Source: Desulfopila_A sp964446655
GTDB taxonomy: Bacteria > Desulfobacterota > Desulfobulbia > Desulfobulbales > Desulfocapsaceae
Reading direction: 5' to 3'
Assembly (NCBI GenBank): GCA_964446655.1
Contig: CAYUPL010000004.1
Coordinates: 1 to 64,000 of the forward strand
DNA: 64,000 nt
The position numbers were made by a program, and so were the translations under genes. The notes beneath the pieces were generated by a model that was given only the letters and a program-made list of their open reading frames with translations, searched no databases and had not been told where the DNA came from. Below are positions 1 through 7,313 of this stretch, piece by piece (within the stretch, counting starts at the first letter, position 1; each line of letters opens with the position of its first letter).

Positions 1-300
1 GCCGTAGACACTCAAAAAAAACCGCACACACCTGAGAAACATATAACGCGCAGTGTAAATAACATCAAGCGTGACTGTTGGCGATTTGCCGGGGACATTC
101 ATTATGTTTTTTCTACGCGCCGCTGAAAAGCTATGGGTAAGCCTCACTTCTCTTGCGCACAGAGGGCCTTTTGATGCTTCTGAAGAATAGGGTTGTCAAA
201 CCAGGAGAAAAGGAGTCAAAGAAGGGGATGATCATACAGCGAAATACAACAGTGTTCGCTCAAAATTCAACCTTGAATTCAACCTTATTAAGGCAGTTCT
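1..300. other. intergenic region with a 12-bp-period direct repeat
   Basis: I see no convincing gene here. The stretch just before the first gene has two copies of AATTCAACCTT, at 264-274 and 276-286, a 12 bp period on one face of the helix. A purine-rich GGAGAAAAGGAG run near 203-214 is too far from the start at 301 to be its ribosome binding site; the only nearby candidate is AAGG at about 290. Confidence 0.4.
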
Positions 301-936
301 ATGAAATGGAACGTTAGCAATATTGCATTTCTGCATCAGCCGGACTATTTCATGGGCAGGTTTGATAGCCCGGAGATGCAGAAAAGACATGAGCAATCCC
401 TCGAGAAGAGTTTGAATGCTTTAAAAAATGCCATGGCGGCAGAAGCCGACCCGCTGCAAGCGCTATGGCTCCTTAACAAAAAAGATCATGTTCAGTTTCT
501 CCTTAACAATCTGGAAGAATTCCGCAGTAATGATCGTTTGGAAGAAGCTGTCATCGCCCTTTACAGTGCCGATAACAATCCATTTTCTTCAGGTGGCGAC
601 AGCACCTTATGGGCCAGACTCTTCAACCATTGTGACAGGGACAGGCTCTTTCGGTGCGGCGTGCTTTTCCCAGCTCACATCAAGACAGTCTACAGAGGCT
701 CCGTATCCGGATGTATGCGTAGCCTGGCATGGACCCCCGACAAAAAAATAGTGGAAAAATTTGCCGAAAAATGGCACGACCCAGCCCTCGGCGGAGGCGA
801 GCTCTACGAAGTTGCCGTGTTGCCCGAAAATGTACTCGTATATATGCAGAAAGGGCACGAAGAGGTTGTTATTCTCTCGCCGGAGTATGTCAGCCAGGCG
901 GAAATACGACCATATCAGAGAATTAAAGGGAGGTAA
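301..936 (+). CDS. possible ADP-ribosyltransferase-fold protein (R-S-E type)
   Basis: A 211-residue soluble protein whose C-terminal half reads like the small R-S-E class of ADP-ribosyltransferases, which transfer ADP-ribose from NAD+ to a target. The candidate motifs are VYRG with Arg132, then SLAWT (Ser141-Thr145) followed by a helix resembling the usual SWT-D-xxA-xxFA pattern, and finally GHEEVVILSP with Glu188 as candidate catalytic glutamate. The order and spacing fit the family. The residue two before Glu188 is His, where Gln or Glu is usual, so activity is uncertain. Residues 1-120 are helical and I do not recognise them. There is no signal peptide or membrane segment. No antitoxin-like partner is visible next to it, though the window edge hides anything further left. 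The start has only a weak AAGG ribosome binding site. It could instead be a phage-derived ART relative without toxin function. Confidence 0.55.
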   Translation: MKWNVSNIAFLHQPDYFMGRFDSPEMQKRHEQSLEKSLNALKNAMAAEADPLQALWLLNKKDHVQFLLNNLEEFRSNDRLEEAVIALYSADNNPFSSGGDSTLWARLFNHCDRDRLFRCGVLFPAHIKTVYRGSVSGCMRSLAWTPDKKIVEKFAEKWHDPALGGGELYEVAVLPENVLVYMQKGHEEVVILSPEYVSQAEIRPYQRIKGR

Positions 937-960
937 CGGGGAAGAAGGATATGATCTCCG

Positions 961-1690
961 TCAATGGATACGTTTGTTTGTAAACGCTTCCGCTTTACGC
1001 GCATTCTGCCGACCTGTTGTCGTATCAAGCAATTTGACCATATCCTCGTCGTTTGCTGAGTCCCCGACAAATACGGCTGCGGCAGCCGGAGCTTTAAGTC
1101 TTTTACTAAGTGTACTCGTGGTCGTTGCCTTGGAGTGTGCTCCGTACCAGACATAGATATGGATGGAACTCATTCTGGCGTTGGCTCCATGCGCCTTGCA
1201 GATCTCAATAATCTTCAGACACTTATTCTTAAACAGGGTATGATCCTGGCCTATGTCAAAGGCTATATCGGTAACCCGATACCTTGTATCATGAGTTAGC
1301 TTCGCTTCGGTAACATCTTCTTTTACTTTCACTGCCAAGGATAGAAGAATGTTTCTATTGATTCATATTATTTCCCCTTCGTAGATATACTCAGCGGTAA
1401 AACCATATTCGGTAGACATGATAACGGCACTGTTTTCACCTATGACGGTGCTGATAGGCCAGGGTCTGACTATGCAGTCACACCAGGCACTACAGGTCCC
1501 TGTGACGTGTATGCCGCGCTTTAACGCTTCAAGGACATAAAAGGTTTGTACCGGCAGCCGGCCATGCCAGGTAAGCGTATCGTCGATATTGGTAAATATA
1601 TATTGCGGGAGAAAAGGGAAGGGAAACGGAAGCTTTTCTGGTATCTTTTGATATCTCAAGGGAAGAATATGGAGGTGGAGGTCAGATGAG
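961..1690 (-). pseudogene. decayed HAD-IIB family phosphatase
   Basis: Two minus-strand fragments look like one broken HAD-superfamily type IIB hydrolase. The upstream piece (about 1690 to 1363) keeps motif I as TNIDDTLT, whereas the family has TDIDDTLT, so the nucleophilic Asp is Asn. It also keeps the AWCD...WP...GENSAV region, then stops. The downstream piece (1338 to 961) keeps the SSIH segment and motif IV, GDSANDED, then runs into unrelated residues. About 40 family residues between the pieces are missing, so there is a deletion, a stop and a lost nucleophile. It lies directly behind the ABC importer on the same strand and was probably the last gene of that operon, dephosphorylating an imported or intermediate sugar or polyol phosphate. 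That role is inferred. Confidence 0.65.
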
Positions 1691-1702
1691 TGAATATGCC
1701 CA

Positions 1703-2533
1703 TCACTTGATCCCGGCATGCATAAATGATTGGACAAACTGTCGTTGAAAAAGCAGGAAGGCCAGAAGAAGCGGGGAGACGGACAACAGTGTCGCTGCGG
1801 AGATTATGGACCAGTCCACGCCCGATTCGGGGGAGCCGAAAACGCCTAAGCCTACCGTCAGCGGTCTGGTCGTGACAGAGTTGGTAATAATGAGCGGCCA
1901 GAGGAAATTATTCCAGTGGTGACTCACTGATACCAGCCCGTAGGCGAGGTAGGTTGGTTTGGCAAGTGGAATATAGACCTTCCATAAAACCCCCCAAAGT
2001 CCGCAACCTTCAAGCCTCGCCGCCTCTTCGAGCTCCAGGGGCGTGGATTTAAAAGCCTGACGGAGTAGAAATATACCGAAAGCGCTCGCCATATAGGGAA
2101 GTGCGATACCGCTGATGGTATCCACCAGACTAAGATGAGCCAGGGTTGAGTAGTTTTTAACTATGAGGATTTCCGGTGTTATCATCAACTGGACCAGAAC
2201 CAGAGCAAAGGCAATATCCTTGCCCGCGAAGGCAAACCTGGAAAAACCGTATGCCGCTAAAGTACAGAGAATGAATTGTCCGGCCAGAGTGAGCGTAACA
2301 AGGACGAAGGTGTTGAAACCATATCGTAGAAACGGGGCTTGCGCTAAAGCCTGCTTGAAGTTGGCAAGAGTGAGTGGCGCGGTCACATCGAATGTCACGG
2401 CATATTCAGCCGGATGGAAAGCCGCCCAGAAAGCATAGAGAAGAGGGGCAATCCATAATACAGCTAGAAACCAGCTGGAAATGGGTTCCAGCATTCTTGC
2501 AAAGGCGCTGTATTTCTTTGCCAAGTGGATCAT
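1703..2533 (-). CDS. carbohydrate ABC transporter inner-membrane permease (UgpE/MalG type)
   Basis: A 276-residue inner-membrane permease of the binding-protein-dependent CUT1 transport family. It has about six hydrophobic segments, starting at roughly residues 18-38. The cytoplasmic EAA loop that contacts the ATPase is EEAARLEGCGLWGVLWKV, followed by IPLAKP. Length and motif match UgpE/MalG, the second of the two permease subunits. Its ATG overlaps the end of the upstream permease gene by four bases (ATGA), so the two are probably translationally coupled and form the channel heterodimer. The substrate is probably a sugar, polyol or glycerol phosphate. UgpE is the closest match by eye, but substrate cannot be read from a permease. 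Confidence 0.85.
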   Translation of the reverse strand: MIHLAKKYSAFARMLEPISSWFLAVLWIAPLLYAFWAAFHPAEYAVTFDVTAPLTLANFKQALAQAPFLRYGFNTFVLVTLTLAGQFILCTLAAYGFSRFAFAGKDIAFALVLVQLMITPEILIVKNYSTLAHLSLVDTISGIALPYMASAFGIFLLRQAFKSTPLELEEAARLEGCGLWGVLWKVYIPLAKPTYLAYGLVSVSHHWNNFLWPLIITNSVTTRPLTVGLGVFGSPESGVDWSIISAATLLSVSPLLLAFLLFQRQFVQSFMHAGIK

Positions 2534-3411
2534 CGGTAATGAATCCTTTTGTCAAAAACAAAGAATTGGACCAAAGCCAGAAAGGCAAGAAGCAGCAGCA
2601 GAACGGCAGTCAACGATGCTGCATAACCCAGGTCAAAATAGGAAAATGCCGTCTCAAAAATATAATAGAGAAGCAGATTGCTGGCATTGTCCGGCCCTCC
2701 TTTGGTCAGGATGAAGAGATGGTCGACCAGTTTGAAGGAATTAATAACCGCATTCACGGAAATAAAAAGGGTTGTGGGCATAAGCAAAGGGAAGAGAACC
2801 CTTCGAAAGTAATACCAGTATCCGGTTCCCTCAAGTAGCGCCGCCTCTTTCAACTCCGGCGAGATGTTTTGCAGGGAGGCAAGGTAGAATATCATGAAAA
2901 AGCCCGCCTCTTTCCAGATGGTCATGACAATGATCGCCGGCAGTACAGTATTCGGGTCACCCAGCCAGTTATGTCCCTGCAGGCCGATCAAAGACAGCAA
3001 CTGGTCGAAGAGACCAATTTCCGGCGTATAGAAAAACATCCAGATGTTGGCAACCGCGATCATGGGCAGAATGGTCGGAGTAAAAAAAGCCATACGCACA
3101 AAAAACCTGCCTGTAAAGGCACGGTTGACCAGGATTGCCATTGCAAGAGCAACACCTATTGAGGTGGGTATCGTACCCAGGGCAAACAAGAAATTGTTCA
3201 GTAAAACAGTTTTGAAGACCGGATCACTGAACATGATATGATAATTGGCCAACCCAAGATACCTTGCAGACAGACTAGACCCGCTTTCGGCAAAAAAACT
3301 GTCGAAAAGAGTTGCAATCATAGGGTAATGGGTGAACCCGACCAGCAGGATGGTTGCCGGAAACACAAGCAACCATCCGTAAACCGCGTTAGTGGAAGAA
3401 CCGATTCTCAT
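2530..3411 (-). CDS. carbohydrate ABC transporter inner-membrane permease (UgpA/MalF type)
   Basis: A 293-residue permease and partner of the following gene. It has about six hydrophobic segments, the first at about residues 12-30. The EAA loop reads KEAALLEGTGYWYYFRRV, then LFPLLMP, as in UgpA and other CUT1 first permeases. It starts 20 bases after the binding-protein gene and overlaps the next permease by ATGA. This arrangement, binding protein then two permeases with the ATPase upstream, is the normal order for glycerol-3-phosphate or sugar importers. Nothing looks truncated. Confidence 0.85.
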   Translation of the reverse strand: MRIGSSTNAVYGWLLVFPATILLVGFTHYPMIATLFDSFFAESGSSLSARYLGLANYHIMFSDPVFKTVLLNNFLFALGTIPTSIGVALAMAILVNRAFTGRFFVRMAFFTPTILPMIAVANIWMFFYTPEIGLFDQLLSLIGLQGHNWLGDPNTVLPAIIVMTIWKEAGFFMIFYLASLQNISPELKEAALLEGTGYWYYFRRVLFPLLMPTTLFISVNAVINSFKLVDHLFILTKGGPDNASNLLLYYIFETAFSYFDLGYAASLTAVLLLLLAFLALVQFFVFDKRIHYR

Positions 3412-3431
3412 ATGATTCGGATGTATGCTGT

Positions 3432-4709
3432 TTACTGAAAAGGTTTCAGCAATACGGTCGCCTGATTTTGTGCGCTTTTCAGTGCCTCTTCAGGGGTTTT
3501 TCCGCCGGTAAGGGCTGCCTGGATGGCATCGTCGAGAACCTTTCTGACCCTGCCCGTCTGATGGGTGGAAAGTTCAGCGGTGGCATATTCAAGCTGATCC
3601 CGAGCCACGGCGGCATAAGGAAAGTCCTTCACATATTTCTTTAATATTTCTGTTTCATAGGCTGCCGGACTGACACCCATGTAGCCGGTCTCAACCGACC
3701 ATTCAGCGGAACGTTCCGGGCTGGTCATGAAACGGATGAGTTTAAGCGAAGCCCTTTTCTCTTCCAGAGTAGAGTCTTTGAAAATGTAGAAGTTTCCGCC
3801 TCCGGTAGGGGTCCCGCGGCGTGTGTTGGCGGGCAGCATAGCAACACCAAAGTCAAATCCGGCATTCTTCTTGACCGCAGTCAGGTTTCCAGTTGAATGC
3901 CACATGATTGCTGTCTTTTCCTCAAGAAAATTCTGGCGTAGTGTACCCCACTCAATGGTACCTTCAGGCATAATCTTGTGTTCAGCTCCCAAATCCCTCC
4001 AGAATTGTAGTGCTTCGATTACACCGGGTTTGTCAAAATAGGTTGTATTTCCCAAACCACTCATCAGCACTTCCCCATTCTGCATGGCCAGAGCTCCGAA
4101 CATCCAATAGGGATAACCGGTTGAAGGAATCATAACCCCCCATTTGGAACCATCGGCTTGAGTAAGCTTTTTGCCCATGACTACAAGCTCATTCCAGGTG
4201 GCGGGAGGGGCTTCGGGATCCAGACCCGCTTTTCTGAAGCTATCCTTGTTGTAGTACATGACAATGGTAGAACGCTGAAATGGAATTCCCCAGGTTTTTC
4301 CTGCTGTTTTACCGTTTTCCATAAGGGTGGGATAGAACGAATTCAACCACGTCTTCTCTTCCGCTGTTTGTACCACCTCATCAAAAGGCACGATGGCGTC
4401 CTGGTTGATCAGTTCGTAAATATCAATGGAAAACATCACCGATAGTTGAGCAGGCTTGCCGCTCTTCAAGGCTGCCAGTGCTTTTATTCTGGCATCATTA
4501 TAGTTGCCGGCATATATAGCATTGACTTTGATATCTGGGTTTTCCGCCATAAAATCGTTTATCATTCCGTCGACCACATTGGTCAACGGGCCGCCAACCG
4601 CCACCGGATAGTACATGGTGAGTTCGGTCTTCGATGCTGCTGCAGCTGATGCCGCCAGGCACATGGATGCAGCAGCCGTCAAAAGTACTCTCTTTAATCC
4701 GCCAAACAT
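3432..4709 (-). CDS. periplasmic solute-binding protein of the ABC importer (UgpB-like)
   Basis: A 425-residue extracellular solute-binding protein, family 1. Residues 1-25 are a classical signal peptide: KR, a hydrophobic core, then AAAA before the mature protein. The mature start, with TELTMYYPVAVGGPLTNVVDGM, resembles UgpB, which captures glycerol-3-phosphate and glycerophosphodiesters. A UgpB-like ligand is therefore likely, though other sugars are possible. It has a strong ribosome binding site (AAGGAGG, read on the minus strand just upstream of 4709). It is separated from the ATPase gene by about 110 bases that hold a terminator-like hairpin, so its expression may be set separately from the regulator and ATPase. 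Confidence 0.85.
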   Translation of the reverse strand: MFGGLKRVLLTAAASMCLAASAAAASKTELTMYYPVAVGGPLTNVVDGMINDFMAENPDIKVNAIYAGNYNDARIKALAALKSGKPAQLSVMFSIDIYELINQDAIVPFDEVVQTAEEKTWLNSFYPTLMENGKTAGKTWGIPFQRSTIVMYYNKDSFRKAGLDPEAPPATWNELVVMGKKLTQADGSKWGVMIPSTGYPYWMFGALAMQNGEVLMSGLGNTTYFDKPGVIEALQFWRDLGAEHKIMPEGTIEWGTLRQNFLEEKTAIMWHSTGNLTAVKKNAGFDFGVAMLPANTRRGTPTGGGNFYIFKDSTLEEKRASLKLIRFMTSPERSAEWSVETGYMGVSPAAYETEILKKYVKDFPYAAVARDQLEYATAELSTHQTGRVRKVLDDAIQAALTGGKTPEEALKSAQNQATVLLKPFQ

Positions 4710-4805
4710 GGTATAATCCTCCTTATAGTCTGAGTGCTTCCTTTACCGGTTTCATAACCGGCAGCTCGGGCTTTATCACTCACGCGCTGCAACGCCTGAG
4801 TGTTT

Positions 4806-4837
4806 GAAAAGCTTGGGCAGCTTAGTACTGCCCAAGC
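4806..4837 (-). terminator. intrinsic terminator or attenuator between ATPase and binding-protein genes
   Basis: On the minus strand a perfect 10 bp stem, GCTTGGGCAG paired with CTGCCCAAGC across a 7-base loop, is followed by TTTTC. The left arm lies inside the last codons of the ATPase gene and the loop contains its stop codon. It may terminate part of the transcript or stabilise the 3' end of the upstream message. A second weaker hairpin (CACTCA...TGAGTG) lies just downstream. Confidence 0.6.
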
Positions 4838-5841
4838 CTCAATTCCTTCTCATCAAACAGGTGTATGTCGGAATCATTCCATGAAACCCTCACATAATCC
4901 CCTGGTGCCACCGGGCAATGGCCTGTTATCTTAGCAACGAGCGACAGCTCCCCCTGATGCAGATACAGGAGTGTTTCCGACCCGAGAAAATCCACCGAAC
5001 CTGCCTGCATGGGTATTCCTCCGTTGTTAAGCAGAATGTTTTCGGGCCGTATTCCCAGCACTTTGCCACGGGTGTTGTTTCGGGTAAATCCGGTATCAGC
5101 CACTTTTTCAGGGAGAAAGATGTTCATTGGCGGACTACCGATGAATTGCGCTGCAAAGGTTGTAACGGGTTGAGAATACAGCTCTCTGGGGGTTCCCATT
5201 TGTTCAATTTTACCATTTCGTAAAAGAACTACCTGATCGGCCATGGTCATGGCCTCTGTCTGATCATGAGTCACGTAAAGCACTGTCAAATTCAGCTTCT
5301 TCTGCAGCTCTCTAATCTCGGTGCGCATTTCACCCCTGAGCTTGGCGTCGAGATTTGAAAGCGGTTCGTCCATGAGACAGACGGGTCGCCTTGAGACGAT
5401 GGTGCGAGCAAGTGCGACTCGCTGCCTCTGGCCACCCGATAGCTGCGATGGCTTACGGTCTAAAAAATTTTGCAGTCCCACGAGTTCAGCGGCGTCCTGT
5501 AGTCGCAGTTTCCGTTCATGCGCATCAACTTTACGCACTTTCAATCCGAAAAGGATATTTTCTTTGACATTCAGATGCGGAAACAGGGCATAGGATTGAA
5601 AAACCATTGAGATGCCGCGTTCTGCCGGATCCATGGTCGTAACTTCATTTTCGCCTATCCGGATTGAGCCTGAAGTCACCGGCTCAAGGCCTGCTATCAT
5701 CCTCAATATTGTTGACTTCCCGCACCCTGAGGGCCCCAGCAGCACACTGAAGGTTCCCTCTGCAACCTCCAGCGAAACATCATCCACAGCCTTTACTCCC
5801 GACCACTCTTTGGAGATATGAATAAGCTTAATCCCACTCAT
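4822..5841 (-). CDS. ABC importer ATPase (UgpC/MalK type)
   Basis: The ATPase subunit of the carbohydrate importer. From Met1 at 5841 it has Walker A GPSGCGKST at 36-44, the Q-loop in MVFQSYALFP, the signature LSGGQ at 134-138 followed by RQRVALAR, and Walker B CLMDEP at 155-160 followed by LSNLDAK. The C-terminal part is a TOBE-type domain (around GIRPENI). I chose the ATG at 5841 because it overlaps the stop of the upstream regulator gene as ATGA and begins exactly where family members do. A longer reading from a TTG at 5868 would add nine residues. At about 339 residues it is slightly shorter than typical UgpC. Being directly behind the regulator suggests they are co-transcribed. Confidence 0.85.
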   Translation of the reverse strand: MSGIKLIHISKEWSGVKAVDDVSLEVAEGTFSVLLGPSGCGKSTILRMIAGLEPVTSGSIRIGENEVTTMDPAERGISMVFQSYALFPHLNVKENILFGLKVRKVDAHERKLRLQDAAELVGLQNFLDRKPSQLSGGQRQRVALARTIVSRRPVCLMDEPLSNLDAKLRGEMRTEIRELQKKLNLTVLYVTHDQTEAMTMADQVVLLRNGKIEQMGTPRELYSQPVTTFAAQFIGSPPMNIFLPEKVADTGFTRNNTRGKVLGIRPENILLNNGGIPMQAGSVDFLGSETLLYLHQGELSLVAKITGHCPVAPGDYVRVSWNDSDIHLFDEKELRLGQY

Positions 5842-6605
5842 GGACAAATCACCAGTTCGGTCGGACAATCGTCGAGTATCTGCTCTATTTGTGAAGGAGG
5901 TTTTTTCTCGCAGAAAACCTTGCTGACGTTGCCTATAAATCCACCTCGCACATGTGCCGGCCGTGAAAACTTGCTGTGGTCGAGCACCAAAAAGGATTGT
6001 CTGCAGTTTTTCTGGATTGTCTGCCGTGTAATGACCTCCTGCTCATTAAAATCAAGAAGGGTGCCGTCCTCGTCGACACCAGCCACCCCAAAAATGCCGA
6101 CATCAACCCGGTAGGCGGAAAAAAGTTTCTCGGCACTACTGTCAATGACATCGCGGTCATCGTTGCGAACCCTTCCGCCGGCAATGTTGATTTCAAACGT
6201 CGGATTGACAGTCATAAGCATGGCGATATTGAGGTTATTGGTGACGATTCTCAGGTTTTTGTGCTGCAACAAAGCTTGAGCGGCCACCTCAGGTGTTGTA
6301 CCGATGCTGAAGGCGAGTGACACGCCGTTGGGAATATGTTTGGCCAGTTCCGTGGCTATACGATGCTTTGCTGAGCTGTTCAGGACCTGACGGGAAATAT
6401 AGGTTTGATTCTGTGTAAGGACCAGCCGTTCCACCCCGCCGTGTTTTCTCCTGGCTATTCCCTTTTCCGTCAGTACCTGGAGATCACGGCGGATCGTCTG
6501 GCTGGTTACCCCGAATTTACTGGAGAGCTCATCCACGTTGAAATAATCGTGGTGACACAGCATCTCCGCAATCATGGCCTGTCTTGTGTTCAGATCTGTC
6601 ACCAT
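5838..6605 (-). CDS. DeoR/GlpR-family transcriptional regulator
   Basis: A 255-residue regulator of the DeoR family. An N-terminal winged helix-turn-helix lies at about residues 24-58 (VDELSSKFGVTSQTIRRDL, then the EKGIARRKHGGV wing). A C-terminal isomerase-like sensor domain contains SIGTT near residue 100, the usual phosphosugar-binding loop. Members such as GlpR repress sugar or polyol phosphate uptake and are released by a phosphorylated metabolite. As the first gene of the importer operon it probably controls it and itself. An 8 bp direct repeat just upstream is a candidate operator. It fits a glycerol-phosphate system but does not prove one. Confidence 0.85.
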   Translation of the reverse strand: MVTDLNTRQAMIAEMLCHHDYFNVDELSSKFGVTSQTIRRDLQVLTEKGIARRKHGGVERLVLTQNQTYISRQVLNSSAKHRIATELAKHIPNGVSLAFSIGTTPEVAAQALLQHKNLRIVTNNLNIAMLMTVNPTFEINIAGGRVRNDDRDVIDSSAEKLFSAYRVDVGIFGVAGVDEDGTLLDFNEQEVITRQTIQKNCRQSFLVLDHSKFSRPAHVRGGFIGNVSKVFCEKKPPSQIEQILDDCPTELVICP

Positions 6606-6626
6606 ACTTTTTTGATCCCTGAATTT

Positions 6627-6655
6627 TCATTTGAGCCGCAATCGTAATCATTTGA
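6627..6655. promoter_or_regulatory. candidate DeoR-type operator, direct repeat TCATTTGA
   Basis: TCATTTGA occurs at 6627-6634 and 6648-6655, a spacing of 21 bp or two helical turns, 22-50 bases upstream of the regulator start. DeoR-family proteins often bind helically phased direct repeats, so autoregulation is plausible. The assignment is an inference. Confidence 0.35.
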
Positions 6656-7313
6656 ATGTCTAAGACTATAGTTGATGTCCATTTAGTTTATAATAATGTT
6701 TCGTTAGAATTTTTTCTTTTGTTCCTGCGCAAAAAAGGGATTTTTTCAGCAAAGACGATTTTATTCCCAACCCATTATTATCGCAAAATCATTCCTCATC
6801 AAAATTCTTGGATGCAGGAGGGCCGGAAGCTGATTTCTTCAATGTCGTTAATGATCCAATAATAGAACACAAATAAATATAGAGAGATGATAGGAATCGT
6901 AGATAACGAATAGTCGTATACCTGGCCAAACAAGATCAATCAGGCTACTGGTCAGTCCGGATGAAATTCCAAGATTAGTAAGACCACTGTAGCCCAAACC
7001 AACAGAACAGCCGCCTGGTCTGCGTTTGATTTTATCGTTAGACAATTTAAATAGCGTGTTTTACCCCCATTTTCGCAGCGAATAGTGGTAAAGACAGTTT
7101 ATCGTTTATGTTTGCGAGCTCTCCTGGAAGCAAAAAAACTAAAATATTATTTATAAAATATTTCAATTTAGTTTATTATCTTGTGAGGTTCGAGAAAACA
7201 GGCACGACACCTGCTTATCATTGCACACACATGTATGGCAAATTTCATTAATCTGAAAATTCATTTAAACAGTTGAAGGTGATACCACAATGCATTTTAT
7301 GGAGGAAAACACA
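6656..7313. other. AT-rich divergent intergenic region
   Basis: About 660 bases between the regulator (minus) and PPDK (plus) hold no gene I can support. Short reading frames on both strands have no family resemblance and poor starts. The region is AT-rich near 7130-7190 and should contain the PPDK promoter. Confidence 0.45.
7136..7174. promoter_or_regulatory. AT-rich nested inverted repeat upstream of PPDK
   Basis: AAACTAAA at 7136-7143 pairs with TTTAGTTT at 7167-7174, and inside it AAATATT (7142-7148) pairs with AATATTT (7157-7163). It lies about 140 bases before the PPDK start and could be an operator. It is also the kind of palindrome AT-rich DNA produces by chance. Confidence 0.25.

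Noticed and set aside
6656..7045. Two short frames (68 and 65 codons) between the DeoR regulator and PPDK
   Set aside because: Weak starts, AT-rich, no family resemblance and on opposite strands in a promoter region.
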